Shown here in pieces: positions 1-10,865 of a stretch of DNA of 64,000 bases (position 1 is the first letter of the stretch; each line of letters opens with the position of its first letter). Source of the DNA: Diphasiastrum complanatum (lineage: Eukaryota; Streptophyta; Lycopodiopsida; Lycopodiales; Lycopodiaceae); the NCBI GenBank assembly GCA_029204225.1, contig CM055104.1, positions 25,251,285 to 25,315,284 of the forward strand, in the 5' to 3' direction. The notes beneath the pieces were generated by a model that saw only the letters and a program-made list of their open reading frames with translations, was not told the origin of the DNA and searched no databases. Made by a program: the position numbers and the translations under genes.

Positions 1-31
1 TCCGAACAATGATTCTCTAAGACAACACAAT

Positions 32-862
32 ATGGCTACAACGATCCAGACGAGAATAACAATCAGTCTTGATGGCAAAAACTATAGAGTATGGATATTC
101 AAAATCAAAATACTTCTGAAGGGTGAAGGCATCTGGTCGGTGACCAAAGTCACAGAGGTGCAGCCTCCAGAGGGAGACCCAAAGAGAGCTGAGTGGATCA
201 GAAAAGATGAACGTGTAATGACGATCATCGTTTTGTCCATTAATGAAAAAATACTCATACAGAATTGAAGATTGAGAGCGGCCATGAAACATGAGAAAAA
301 CTAAAGCAGAAGTACGAAGTGAGGACTGTCGCTTCAGTGATGCATCTTCACAATCAGTTGCAATCTATGCGATGGGATGGCAACCAGTTGGATCAGCATG
401 TTGAGAAGATCAGAATGATCTACTCGCTGCATCAGGACAGGAACACCAAGTCCCAGCACCACAAACAGCTGATGTATTTTATGAAATCCCTACCTGCGTA
501 TCAACCGTTGAGAATGCTCATATTGAGCCTACCAGATATGACATTTGAGAGAGCAATCAGTCTTGTCGCTGATGAGAGACTGATGAGGGACGAAGAAGAA
601 GGAAGCAGTGACCAGGAGAAGGTCCTTTTTCATGAAGAGAAAGAAGAAGAACAAACCCAAACTCAGATTTGACAAGACGAATACAAAGTCTTCAAGCAGA
701 GGCAACGACAACCAACAAACATCCTCTTGTGATCATTGTCACGAGCCAGGACACGCAGCCAATAAATGTTGGTTTAACCCGACAATACCTTGCATGCACT
801 ACAAGAAAAAGAGACACTCAGCATACGATTGCAGATTCAACCCGAAAAGAATTCATATTTTT
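32..862 (+). pseudogene. Ty1/copia gag relic (family A)
   Basis: Broken capsid/nucleocapsid (gag) gene of a copia retrotransposon. The sequence opens with an ATG at 32 and a gag-like N-terminus with the NYRVWIFKIK pattern seen in plant copia gag. It then needs two frame changes: open pieces lie at 32-268, 319-672 and 608-862. The last piece holds a canonical CX2CX4HX4C zinc knuckle (CDHCHEPGHAANKC, about 739-780) and a second, damaged one in which the second cysteine is tyrosine. Nothing of protease or pol follows; the match stops where AT-rich DNA begins near 860. The N-terminal half is shorter than usual, so this is a dead fragment. Confidence in gag identity is high because of the zinc knuckle. 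Confidence 0.8.
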
Positions 863-1012
863 TTGAAATTTTTATACATATACTAATTGTCTCAAATTTG
901 TTTTTAATTTTGTAGTATTTTTATAAAATGCTATTATATTTTTCTAAAAGTTTATTTATTTATTGGTAATTTCTTAAGTTCTATACCTATTTTATAAAAT
1001 TGTGGTAATTAT

Positions 1013-1048
<36 letters not shown>

Positions 1049-1493
1049 GAATTTTCTTTTAAAAAATCATTTAATTTAAATGAGTGTAACATGCTCGGCA
1101 AAGGTTCCCAAAGTGAAATATCTCTGAACTCTCGCCTAGTTTCAAAACATGTACTTATTGTGCAAACAACTTAATATAGGTAAATCTGAACTGGATTTAT
1201 GATCTGACAACTCGTCGAAGGTTCATAAGACTTTGTTCAAAATTTGACTAAAAAGGTAATTTTTTAAGTCATTTTTCATCAAAATTTGATTCTTGAAAAT
1301 ACGTTTTTTTTTTCTGATCTGATGACTTTTTTGACTTTCACTCATCATTTTTTTTTGTAATATTGTCTTTTCCAAAAAAGAACCAACAAGTAGTGAAAAA
1401 TAACAAAACTAAAAACAAGTAGATCTTCAATCACGCTAGTAGATTTGGCTGTCAAAACTTGCGTGATTGGCTGCCATTTACTGGGGTATCAAA
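863..1493. other. AT-rich DNA without a gene
   Basis: No supported coding region. It contains long A/T runs and a (TA)n microsatellite at about 1010-1046 with a few interruptions. The stretch separates the copia gag relic from a gypsy integrase relic and gives no clue to its origin. Confidence 0.6.
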
Positions 1494-1718
1494 TCATCTA
1501 CTATCCAAGTATTCCAAAATAATTGTTCCGTACGACATTATTTCTTTCACTTTGTATGGTCCTTCACCTATAAATTTCAGTTTTCCTTTGGGTAATCGAT
1601 ACCATCCAAAAAAAGATCCCAAGATAATGCTTGTTGATTTTGATCCTTGTAGATAGGCGCAACTGCGAGCAATGATATTGTTAAAGCTAATAACAAAGTG
1701 ACAAGTTTTTTTTTTCAA
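1494..1718 (-). pseudogene. Ty3/gypsy integrase C-terminal relic
   Basis: Minus-strand reading gives a segment containing KLKFIGEGPYKVKEI, which matches the conserved GPY region at the C-terminal end of plant gypsy integrases (typically K-F-x-W/E-GPY-x-V/I). The minus-strand integrase tail of gypsy 2 at about 55.5-55.7 kb in this window has the same local pattern (KLKF-x2-EGPY-x-IKEI), which supports the assignment independently. No catalytic core is adjacent, so only the tail survives. It lies on the same strand as the gypsy LTR relic at 2545-2965 and may be what is left of that element after a large internal deletion; that link is inference. Confidence 0.55.
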
Positions 1719-2345
1719 AAACTTGTAACTTCCTCAATACTAGGTGGTTTGTGGAAATACTCGTATAAGGAGTTCAAGAAGAATGGAAAAGAAGAAGTAC
1801 GGAATAAGCCGAACAAAATGAGAAAAAAAAATTATATATTTTTAGAAAGCCCTTTCAATCTTCTAAACTATATCTATTCAAATTGAATTATAGAGAACAT
1901 AAGATAGTGCATAAAATGGATCAAATAGGGCAAAAAAATTAAAAATCTGGAAGTTTCTGGTTTTTGACAAGTTTATAGAATTTTGTTGCCAACTTTAAAA
2001 ATTTGTAACTTGCTCAATACTTAATGGATTCCAAAAAAAATTGTATGTCTAGAAAGGCCTTTTAATATTCTACAACTTTATTTATTCAAATCGATTTACA
2101 AAGAATAGCAAGTTGGACAAAAATTGAATAAAAAAGAACAGATAAATAAATAAAAAACACAAATTTTTTGATTTTGACAAGTTTATAGATTGCCAACTTA
2201 AAAAATTTGTAACTTGTTCAATATTTAACGGAATCCAAAAACAACTAACTGGCTACAAAGCCCTTTCAATACTCTACAATTCTATTTATTCATATCAAAT
2301 TACAAAGAATAGAAAGACACAAAAAAATTGAATAAAAAATGGTAG
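1718..2345. repeat. Three diverged tandem copies, about 204-280 bp each
   Basis: A block beginning AAATTTGTAACTTG(C/T)TCAATA and containing a conserved AAAGCCCTTTCAAT...CTATTTATTCA core recurs three times, starting near 1718, 1999 and 2203. The second and third copies are 204 bp apart; the first is longer (281 bp) through an extra A-rich insertion. Phrases such as GACAAGTTTATAGA precede each of the last two starts. No coding potential was seen. This looks like a short, decayed satellite-like array. Confidence 0.7.
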
Positions 2346-2544
2346 AAAAATCAAAACAACAGAAAATACAATCCCCACTCTTGAACCTTTTCGGACATAA
2401 CTCTCACAAATCACATCCATAATGCAAAGCAAAACCTATCATGCCAAAACCAAGATGCCTAAATGCAAGCTAACCACCATACATGTATCATAAACATGCT
2501 GAAAATGAAAAATTGGCATAGCTCTCCAACAATGGCGCTAAAAC
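2346..2544 (-). other. Gypsy leader relic with tRNA-Asp-like PBS
   Basis: Read on the minus strand, positions 2541-2523 give TAGCGCCATTGTTGGAGAG, a decayed version of the TGGCGCCGTTGCCGGGGA-type primer binding site (complementary to tRNA-Asp) used by several plant gypsy lineages. It follows directly after the end of the LTR relic at 2545. Downstream minus-strand sequence to about 2400 matches the corresponding leader after the plus-strand PBS at 5161. Confidence 0.5.
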
Positions 2545-2965
2545 TGTAGCAGGTATTTCCTGTCCACCTTCAACCCTAAATCAAAGCACACAAGCATCAA
2601 GGAGATGAAGAGGATTAACTAGTAGTCATGCGGAGATTCATTCCCATGAGAGCGATAACATAGTTCATAATCAAGCACATGCTTATGATCCACATCTAAC
2701 ACTAACCATTAATACTACAATCCATTAACACTACTTAAGTGAAGAAAAAGCTTACTTTTCTCTCTCTCTTCTCTCTCACAAAATGTATAACAAATATCAA
2801 TCCCAACAATTAGCAAATTCAAAGAACATATGAGAGATGGAGAAGGAAAGAAGAAGAGCAAGGACATTCTATAAGGGGCTCAACCTACTTGTATTGAAAT
2901 GAAGAGTAAATGTACAAATAACTCAAAACTACCACTACATATAGTGGACTTTAGGGATTTGGTCT
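2545..2965 (-). mobile_element. Ty3/gypsy LTR relic (minus copy)
   Basis: This stretch is an inverted copy of sequence found at 4375-4740 and 5040-5260. Shared landmarks are CTAGTTAATCCTCTTCATCT, a TTTAGGGTTGA segment, the GAGAGAGA tract near 2760 and CCACTATATRTRGTGGTAGT. The end that borders the PBS-like site fixes the orientation as minus. No partner LTR with matching target duplication was found, so it is a fragment. Confidence 0.65.
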
Positions 2966-3100
2966 TACCGAAGCAGCTGATAGATCATTGCAAATGTCTT
3001 GCGGAGACCAACTACCACCTACAATGGTTGATCAGTCAGAAAAGAAGACCTAAGAAAGCAGGCAAAGCAGCTAGAAGAAATAAAGAGAAAAATCCAATAA

Positions 3101-4172
3101 GCTAAGGAGGAAAGGACGAAACTTAATCAACAAATGAGTCAGATCGATTTTGATAAGAAAAAACTCTCTAGAGCAATGATAGTTGAATCCTCTCTTATGA
3201 AGCCTGAAGAAATCCAAAAGAAAGAGTTGCAAAAAAAGAAAGATGAAGACAACAGTAAGCCTGCAAAATGAAGTGAGCTCCTCACCCAACAAGTGGTGGT
3301 CGAAGCTTGACATTGCAAGAGTCCAAGGCTACAACTGTAGAACTATCAGTTCCATCACCCTTCCACCAAGCCCTCATCATGTTTCCTTGTCGTCATCAAC
3401 CCATCTGTCCAATCTGTTCCTACCACCAATGTGTTGATGAGTCCATTCCCTTGAAGACTGATAACCAAGGTTTGTGCAACCTATCAGGAAAGAACATCGA
3501 CAAGACTAGAACTTCAACTAAGAGAGGAACTGTAGAAATGCCTAGAAACAAAATGGAGGATACAGACCTCTCAGAAATTAGTGTCTGCCAAGAAACCAGA
3601 GATGAAACCGTCAATGACATATACAAGTGAGAAGAAAAAAAGACATGAGGGAAGCACTCAAGCATGCAAGATTGTCAAGCTTCTGTGAGCTCTCCAATTT
3701 TGAGAAATTTGTCAACCACTTGCAGCAATAAGACATTCTGGTTACATTGCGGCAAATTGCGAAAGCAGTTTTATGATTAAGACTAGCAGCAATAAGCACT
3801 TGGTTTATGCAAGCGAATGAGAATCTACGCTTTTCCAAGTGACGATCGAAGATGCCAATGCGGAAACGGAACGACATCATTCAATATGAGTTGTAGTGGG
3901 TCCTACAACACATTAGGGGTGGGATGATGTTGGCTGATTCTAACGAATTTCCAAGATACTTGGCTTGAGTAACCCAAGAGCACCTCTCATCTTAGACCGA
4001 GGAGGTCCTGAGAAGACGAGACTAACGAAGACTGAGAGCCGAGTATGAGAGCCAAAGAATGCTAGTTAGGAATGACAAGCAAGAACTATGTAGCCTCATG
4101 GTGAATCCCGAAAGATGGAATGACCATGTAGGAACTAGTATTTCTAGGCCAAGTAATAAATGCAAGTAGACA
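3101..4172 (+). pseudogene. Unidentified decayed coding sequence
   Basis: Several plus-strand frames look coding but broken. Positions 3101-3271 encode a lysine/glutamate-rich segment (for example IDFDKKKLSRAM) with no start codon. Positions 3307-3630 are open and contain CPICSYHQC, a cysteine pair. From 3645 to 4172 one frame reads plausibly throughout but is cut by about eight stops, nearly all at codons that one C-to-T change would make from CAA, CAG or CGA. I do not recognise the product. It lies upstream of a plus-strand gypsy LTR, so an extra gypsy ORF between pol and the 3' LTR is possible; this is inference. Confidence 0.35.
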
Positions 4173-4374
4173 AATCTTAGAAAAGTAGAGTGAGCCACCT
4201 TTTGATGGTGACATCTAGTGGAGTGCATAACTAAACTAGGATTTTCAGAGCAAAAACCCTAGGTCTCTCTCAATTGAAAGCAGTTTTGTGAGCTGTAAAT
4301 CAATGCAACAGGGCGCCACAATAGGCCGACTGACCACAAGGATGAAAATGGTTTTTCAAGGAGTGATAGTTGAT

Positions 4375-5156
4375 ACTCAATACAAGCAAGTTCGGTCTCT
4401 TATGGAATGATATGAAATGACCTTGCTCTTCTTCTTTCCTCCTCTATCTCTCATGTTTTCTTTGGATTTGCTAATTGTTGGATTTGATGCTTGTTAGGAT
4501 TGATCATTGTTATAATTTTTGTGAGAGAGAAAGAGACAGAGAGAAGAGTAAGATCTATCATTGTTGTGTATTGTATGGATCTTAGTGCTAGATGTGGATC
4601 ATATGCATTTGCTGGATTATGAACTATGCTATCGCTCTCATGGGAACGAATCTCCGTGTGACAACTAGTTAATCCTCTTCATCTCCTTGTTGCTTGTGTG
4701 TTTGGATTTAGGGTTGAGAGTGGACTGTTCGAGGGTTTGCAAATATCGAGACAACCCTAACCATAGTTAATAAGTGAGAGGGATTTGGCACCCTGCGCGT
4801 GTAAGTCTAACCCAATGATCATATAGTTAATTGATTAGTTAGAAATTAATAAAAAGACTTTAAGCCTTTGTGCAGGACTTTTAATGTCGCAAGGCCTAAT
4901 AGTCAGATTAGTGAATGAAGAGGGTTTTTCCCAGTTTTCAAAACGGTTCCCCCCAATTTTGAAATGGGTTCCCTCCAGTTTTTGAATTTCAAATATTAAG
5001 GGTAGAAATTGGCCAATAAGATTTGAGGCCAAAGCCCTAAAATCCACTATATATGGTGGTAGTTACAACTAGTTAATCATCTTCATCTCGTTGATGCTTG
5101 TGTGCTTGGATTTAGGGTTGAAGGTGGATAGGAAATACCCACTACAATTTTGGTGC
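4375..5156 (+). mobile_element. Ty3/gypsy LTR relic (plus copy)
   Basis: The plus-strand counterpart of the 2545-2965 relic. It is composite: 4375-4740 matches one half of the inverted copy, 4875-5070 matches the minus-strand LTR relic at 35345-35515 (shared AATGTCGCAAGGCCTAATAG and TTTTTGAATTTCAAATATTA), and 5070-5156 repeats the PBS-proximal end. It ends ...ACTACA four bases before a PBS-like site. The duplicated CTAGTTAATC(C/A)TCTTCATCT phrase at about 4665 and 5070 suggests two overlapping LTR copies or an internal duplication. Confidence 0.6.
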
Positions 5157-5160
5157 CTGT

Positions 5161-5178
5161 GTCGGGGAGCCACGCCAA
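5161..5178 (+). promoter_or_regulatory. Gypsy primer binding site, tRNA-Asp type
   Basis: TGGTGCCTGTGTCGGGGA follows the LTR end at 5156 and differs at a few positions from the TGGCGCCGTTGCCGGGGA class of site complementary to tRNA-Asp. It would prime minus-strand DNA synthesis in an active element. Here no gag follows. Confidence 0.5.
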
Positions 5179-5798
5179 TTTTTCATTTTTCAACATGTTT
5201 CTAATCCATGCTTGAATGTTAGCTTGTATATAGGCATCTTGTTTTGGCATAATAGAGTTAAAATTGTATTTTAGGGTTAATTTGGGAGAGATTTAGTTCG
5301 ATTTGTGTGGATTTTTGAGTAGTTGAGCAAGGAAAGCCAGACAAATCACCATTTCTAGGATCCATTTGGATCTGAAGAAATCATAGAAATTAATAAAAAT
5401 TGTTCATTTCTACCATTTTGGTAACAAAAGAGGCAAAATCGTCATCAGTCTTGATAACTTTCTATTACTATGCAACCAACCTTCGCCGACTTGCAAATAG
5501 TGTTGTCCTGATATAGTGAATCTGTGGTTTGAAGGGCGAAGATTACTTATTAGCCAATTTCTAGAAAATGAACAAAAATCACCAAAAAACCCTCTAAAAC
5601 CCAAAAATATATAGAAAACAAACTTTCACCTAGTCTACTATACATAGATTTGACCCATATCTATCTACAGCCAGGTCAACAAATGTTAATTCCAAAAATA
5701 GAAGGCTAAAGTGATTGTTCCACTAGTTGTTGGTAACTTTTTGGTATTCCCACCATGCGTGTAAATAAATAGAAGATCAAAGCTAGTAGAAATAGTTG
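5179..5798 (+). other. Gypsy leader-like noncoding DNA
   Basis: The first about 90 bases match, in inverted form, the leader at 2400-2523. The rest has no supported reading frame and no gag motif, so the element is cut off before its coding region. Nothing else recognised. Confidence 0.4.
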
Positions 5799-6170
5799 TG
5801 AGGGTCGTGGCATCGTATTATGTGTGTAAGCTCATGGCCCAATGAGCACTTGTAAATAAATAATTTTGGCAATAAACTTAACTTTGGGCCATGCAATTAA
5901 AATTATGTTAAGAAGGCCAGAGTTAAGCTTAAAGTTTTATTTCTAAGTTTGATAAGCTAGTCAAAGTCAAATGGTAGTAGGTGGGGTGTGCTTCTTCCTA
6001 CACCATAGATTCATTTGTGTTTCTTGTGGATGGTGTGGATTTCAATCCTACCTTCTTGCAAGTAACCAATAGGAAACAAGGGGCAAGGGCCACCCCAAAG
6101 ATAAAAAGGCACCATTTGTAACCATTTCCTATGCTTAATGAGAAGGAGAAAACTCTATCATTTTGGAGAG
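5799..6170 (+). mobile_element. Truncated Ty3/gypsy LTR (second LTR family)
   Basis: Starts TGTGAGGG...GGCATCGTA and shares GGCCCAATGAGCAC, AAAAAGGCACCATTTGTA, GCTTAATGAGAAGGA and TTTGGAGAGAAGCA with the LTRs at 14746-15257 and 53169-53889. It stops at GAGAAGCA near 6170, about two thirds of the way through the family LTR, where it abuts a copia LTR in the opposite direction. Confidence 0.65.
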
Positions 6171-6747
6171 AAGCAGCTTGATAGGAAACAAGTAGAGACA
6201 ATCAAAGCATTGATCAATATAGAATAATCCAACTCCACATGTGTGGAAAAAGGCTGTAGTATGGCCTGCAGACAGTGTTTACAAAGAGCCAAAGCTGGGT
6301 TTCATTGAAAATCAAGAGTAATCACCATACAATGAGAGGAAACTCGAGTTTCTCCTTGAGGCTTCAAAAAATTTCTATCTTCTCACTATGGAGAATGGGA
6401 ATACATAGTAAAACACACTTCCTTTGCTAAGTTAGGTGAAAATCCAGCATGTAATAAGGAAGTAGACTCCACTTTTTTGCCCTAATGTGAAAACCCTAGC
6501 CTAGATCCAAGAGTCATGCTTGGTAGGTGCATGGTAGGTACAAATCTCATCATAAATCATGGTCTAGATCCTACAAAGTAGGAATCACTACCAAATGGAC
6601 ACAACCACTCCTCTTGACTCATGGTAACCTACTTTAGGTGTGTATGTACAAGTGGCACTTTGGCCATTCAAGTAACCAACAAACAATATTGACAAAATTT
6701 ACAATATTCTGCATGGCTAGATTTGCCAATGTAGGCAATTTTTCACA
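6171..6747 (-). mobile_element. Copia family C 3' LTR, truncated (C2)
   Basis: Inverted copy of the 691-bp LTR of the complete element at 41564-47504. The LTR start (TGTGAAAAATTGCC on the minus strand) lies at 6747 next to the polypurine end of pol. The copy lacks roughly the last 115 bases of the LTR, being cut at 6171. It shares the ACGTGTGG-like element and the CTCGAGTTTC segment with C1. Confidence 0.85.
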
Positions 6748-8180
6748 CTCCTCCTCAAATCTAGCCTGGGAGATCACAATGCTTTTATCAATAACTCCAA
6801 TTGAAGATCTAAGCTTGACAGATGAATCTTTAGGTAAAGGTTTAGTAAACAAATCAGCTAAGCAACTTGATGATGGCACCTTTTGGAGCTTGATCTCTTT
6901 AGCTTGCACTTTCTCCCTCACGAAATGATGAGCAATTTCGATGTGTTTGCTCCTTGCATGGAATGTAGGATTAGTTGCAAGTGATTGGGCTGATTGGTTG
7001 TCACAATAGATGATAGGGATCTCCTCCTCCATGACATGAAGCTCCACCAATAGCCTTTTGAGCCACAAGACCTCCTTGCATGTTGATGTCAAGGCCTTGC
7101 ATTCGGATTCTGTGGAAGATAGGGAGATGGTATCTTGCTTTTTGGAAAGCCAAGATACTACTCCATCACATAGAAAGGTGGCAAAGGCACTTGTTGATCT
7201 TCTATCTACTTTTTCGCCTGCAAAATTTGAGTCACTATAGGCTCTTAAGCCAAGATTAGTTCCTCTATACAAAATGCCAAAATTCTTAGTGGATGAAATG
7301 TATCTAAGAACTCTTTTGGCCATCCTCCAATGTGAAACTAGAGGACTTTGCATGAATTGGCTTAACTTTCCAACACTATAACTAAGATCAGGTCTAGTTA
7401 TAGTTAAATAGATCAAGGAGCCAATAAGCCTTCTATATAATGTGATGTCCTCAAAGGATGCTTCATCACAACCAATAGATGCTTTTACATATTGCTCCAT
7501 TGGTGTCTCAATACCTTTACAATTCTTCATTCCAAATCTCTCTAGGATGGATGTAGCATATTTAGATTGACAAATGAAGCTCTATTCCAAGAATGAAGCT
7601 CAATAGGCCGAGATCTACCATCTTAAACTCTTTTGCTAAAGCAATTTTTATATCTCTAATTCCATCTAGATCATTACCACTCAAGATAATGTCATCTACA
7701 TACAAAACAAGAATAATGACCATATACAATGATGGATCATAGGCACTCATTACAAAATTGATGGAAATGAGAAAAGAGTTTAGCCTAGAGTACCATGCTC
7801 TAGGTGCTTGCTTGAGCCCATAAAGGCTCTTCTTCAAAAAACACACCTTTCCATAATGCTTTATCTTGATGAAGCCCTCGGGTTGCCTCATGTAGATCTC
7901 TTCCTCCAAATAACCATTGAGGAATGCATTTGTGAAGTCAAGTTGGAATAGCTCCCAATTGAAGGTTGTAGCAAGACTAATGATCAACCTGATAGTAGCA
8001 AGCTTAGCCACAGGAGCAAAAGTCTCATCATAATCAAAGCCTTTGATTTGTAGAAAACCTTTGGCAACAAGCCTAGATTTATGCTTGCTTATTGATCCAT
8101 CTTGATTATACTTGGATCTAAATACCCACTTGCAATCAAGAGGTTTCTTCCCTTGAGGAAGATCAATTCTCCAAACATGT
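6748..8180 (-). pseudogene. Copia C2 RT-RNase H fragment
   Basis: Minus-strand reverse transcriptase and RNase H of a family C copia element, very close to the 45347-46852 region of C1. The RT part (8160-7562) includes DYDETFAPVAKL, AFLNGYLEEEIYMRQPEG, SLYGLKQAPRAW and YVDD. The RNase H part (7530-6750) includes RPDLSYSVGKLSQFMQSP, DSNFAG, SLSSTESE and CDNQSAQSLATNP. A frame break lies near 7530-7560. The 5' side stops at about 8180, in the linker just before RT, so gag, protease and integrase are missing. It is a dead 5'-truncated copy. Confidence 0.85.
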
Positions 8181-8229
8181 ATGATTTACATATGTACATG
8201 AAAATATAAAATGATCAAGCTAGATTTTG

Positions 8230-8754
8230 CATAATCTTCATAGATAGCAACCATGTAAAACTGGAGGACTATGTCGACATAGATTGAAGTGGAAACATGG
8301 ATGACATATGCTCTACTTCAGGGTATATTTTTCACATGGATAACGACTATTTTTCATAGTCCAACAAGAAGCAAAATATAATAGCTATATCTAGTACTGA
8401 AGCTGAGTACGAAGCTTTATGAAGTCCTATACATGAGGCTGTTTGGCTACGTTAATTGCTTACAGAAATTGGACTTCAGCAGTACTTTCGGAGTATCATT
8501 TTTTTTTTGTGATAGCTAGAGTGATGTACAGCTTGTGAAAATACTTTGTATATTATGCTAGGACTAAGCACATAGAAATTAAGTATGACTTTGTACATAA
8601 ACATGTACTTAATAATGAGGTTAAAGTAGTACATTGTAGCATTGTTGATCAAAGAACTAATGTTCTTACAAAACCGTTGTTAAGTAAGGACAAGTTTGAA
8701 ATGTTTAGAAATAGGCTTTTTGCTTGTAATATTGAAAGCAAAATTAAGCTCTAG
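8230..8754 (+). pseudogene. Copia RNase H fragment (plus strand)
   Basis: The C-terminal part of a copia RNase H domain. Visible motifs are STSGYIFHMDN, AISSTEAEYEAL, HEAVWLR and, after a frame change, ARTKHIEIKYDFV and VLTKPLLSKDKFE. In-frame stops interrupt it, for example after EAL and WLR. The 5' end is truncated and abuts the opposite-strand C2 fragment at about 8180-8230. It runs directly into a 429-bp LTR. Confidence 0.75.
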
Positions 8755-8760
8755 GAAGAG

Positions 8761-9189
8761 TGTTGGATTTGAAAGCTTAGGTTTACTATGATGGTAAAAA
8801 TCCATCAATATAGTGCTTTCTCTTTTTGACAATGTACACATGTCTTTATTATGAGTCCAATATGGTGTTAGAATAGTTAAGTCCGGTTTATCTGAACACT
8901 CAACCATAACTGCTATTTTCTTAGCAGTTTCTTTATTTTTTTTTTGCTTAAGTACATGTCATTAAGTGACTAATGAGTTGGGACACACGTCCCGTAATGG
9001 GGACCGAACTACCATGCATTGGCATCTACCAAAAAGATTAGACTGTATATACATACTCTATGCTCTCTTTTGTGAATAGCACTTGCAATCAAACTTCTTG
9101 AGATTGGTGTGTGCTTTCTCTTTACAGTTCTGTGTTGCTGGTTAACATGTGATAATGGCTTTGCTAACTACTAGATTTGATACTTAACA
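8761..9189 (+). mobile_element. Copia LTR, 429 bp
   Basis: Begins TGTTGGATTTG after the purine-rich stretch CTAGGAAGAG and ends ...CTTAACA immediately before a TGGTATCA primer binding site. TG...CA termini fit an LTR. Because the RNase H end lies on one side and a PBS on the other, it reads as a shared LTR between two tandem element copies, or a 5' LTR joined to a foreign 3' end. Confidence 0.65.
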
Positions 9190-9201
9190 TGGTATCATAC
9201 C
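9190..9201 (+). promoter_or_regulatory. Copia primer binding site
   Basis: TGGTATCATACC follows the LTR end at 9189. The first eight bases match the methionine-initiator tRNA type site used by copia elements; the rest is decayed. About 470 bases of leader-like DNA without a gag frame follow. Confidence 0.55.
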
Positions 9202-9809
<608 letters not shown>

Positions 9810-10045
9810 TCGTGAGGAGGGCCTCGCGTGCCTCCAATTGGAGTGTTTACATATTGTATATAGGTGTTTGGCACCTTGACTGTACTTCATGTTTTTTATT
9901 AATAAAAGATGGAGAAACCCATCGGAGTACAAAGAATGCATGTAGAAAGTGAAAGGCCATAAGGCGAATTGAGATATTGTACAACTATAACAAAGCAACA
10001 ATCTCACACAGTATCTACATAAAGCCTACTGCTTGATGTAAGTCG

Positions 10046-10294
10046 CTAGTTAAGATAGCTTGGAAGTTTAGGTAGTGCAGGAAGCTGTGAAGCAGCCGTT
10101 CTTGCAACTATGGCACGTCGAAGTATTGCATGTGGCTGAGTGCATTGTAAAGTCATAGAAACTTGTTGACGATAATAAGCCGCAATGATAGATAAAGGAG
10201 AGGCACCATGTCCTTGGAGCTTCACTACAAAACCTGCACAAGATGATAGAAAATCATCGAAAGTCAATGGCTGTCTTCGGACATTGACCTTCAC
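10046..10294 (-). CDS. Possible host terminal exon
   Basis: An 82-codon open frame on the minus strand with a non-transposon composition. It opens with GTG rather than ATG, and the bases just upstream (10296-10295) read AG on the minus strand, a usable splice acceptor, so it looks like a last exon. Residues include TFDDFLSSCAGFVVKLQGHG and a basic, alanine-rich end before the stop at 10046. A minus-strand AATAAA lies at 9900-9895, about 146 bases past the stop, fitting a poly(A) signal. I do not recognise the protein. Earlier exons were not found; copia sequences start at 10866. It could also be chance or a captured fragment. Confidence 0.3.
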   Translation of the reverse strand: MKVNVRRQPLTFDDFLSSCAGFVVKLQGHGASPLSIIAAYYRQQVSMTLQCTQPHAILRRAIVARTAASQLPALPKLPSYLN

Positions 10295-10296
10295 CT

Positions 10297-10865
10297 TGCA
10301 TCAACAATCGTGATGATGTATGTTTGGCAGAGATGATCGGAACCCTTGACTGAAGATCAATTGTTATGATTGAGTCGAAAGGGGCCAAGGTCTGTGAAGG
10401 CTGTTTCTAACCTTCAACTTTATAAAAAAATTTCAATCTGAAGTTGGAGTTGGGTCCCAAAGTGAGTGAAGGTTGGAGATTCTTTAGTGTGAAGAACTAG
10501 CTCAAAAAATTGATTTTGCCCTTATTTTAGTCTCCTTTATCCGTTTGACCCAAACGAAGGGATACAGACTCCAAACAAAGGACACTTTAATTGTACCTAC
10601 AACTACGGTACCTAAAAACAGAGTGATTACGACAGAAAAATCACTCAGAGCATGTCAAAAGTAATTTGCTCCTTTCAAGGTGCGGTTAGTTGGCAATGCA
10701 GGCCAGAAAGCATTTGCGGTTTGGCAGAATTTTTGGCTTTCAATTTGCCACCTAAGCACCACGTGGCCTGTAAGGCAAAAATTGTAGGTCATTATTTCAA
10801 TTTTTTACATCACCATTGTACTCAGAATGTCTTTCTTGGTCTACAGGTGTTTTCTGGGTTGTTTG
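10297..10865. other. Intergenic or intronic DNA, no gene seen
   Basis: No retroelement motif and no convincing reading frame. If the minus-strand exon at 10046-10294 is real, this would be its upstream intron. TCTACAG at about 10841-10847 resembles a plus-strand splice acceptor just before copia F but is not supported by anything else. Confidence 0.35.

Noticed and set aside
6638-7240. Plus-strand frames opposite copia C2
   Set aside because: They are antisense shadows of the RNase H gene and its LTR; the minus strand carries the conserved motifs.
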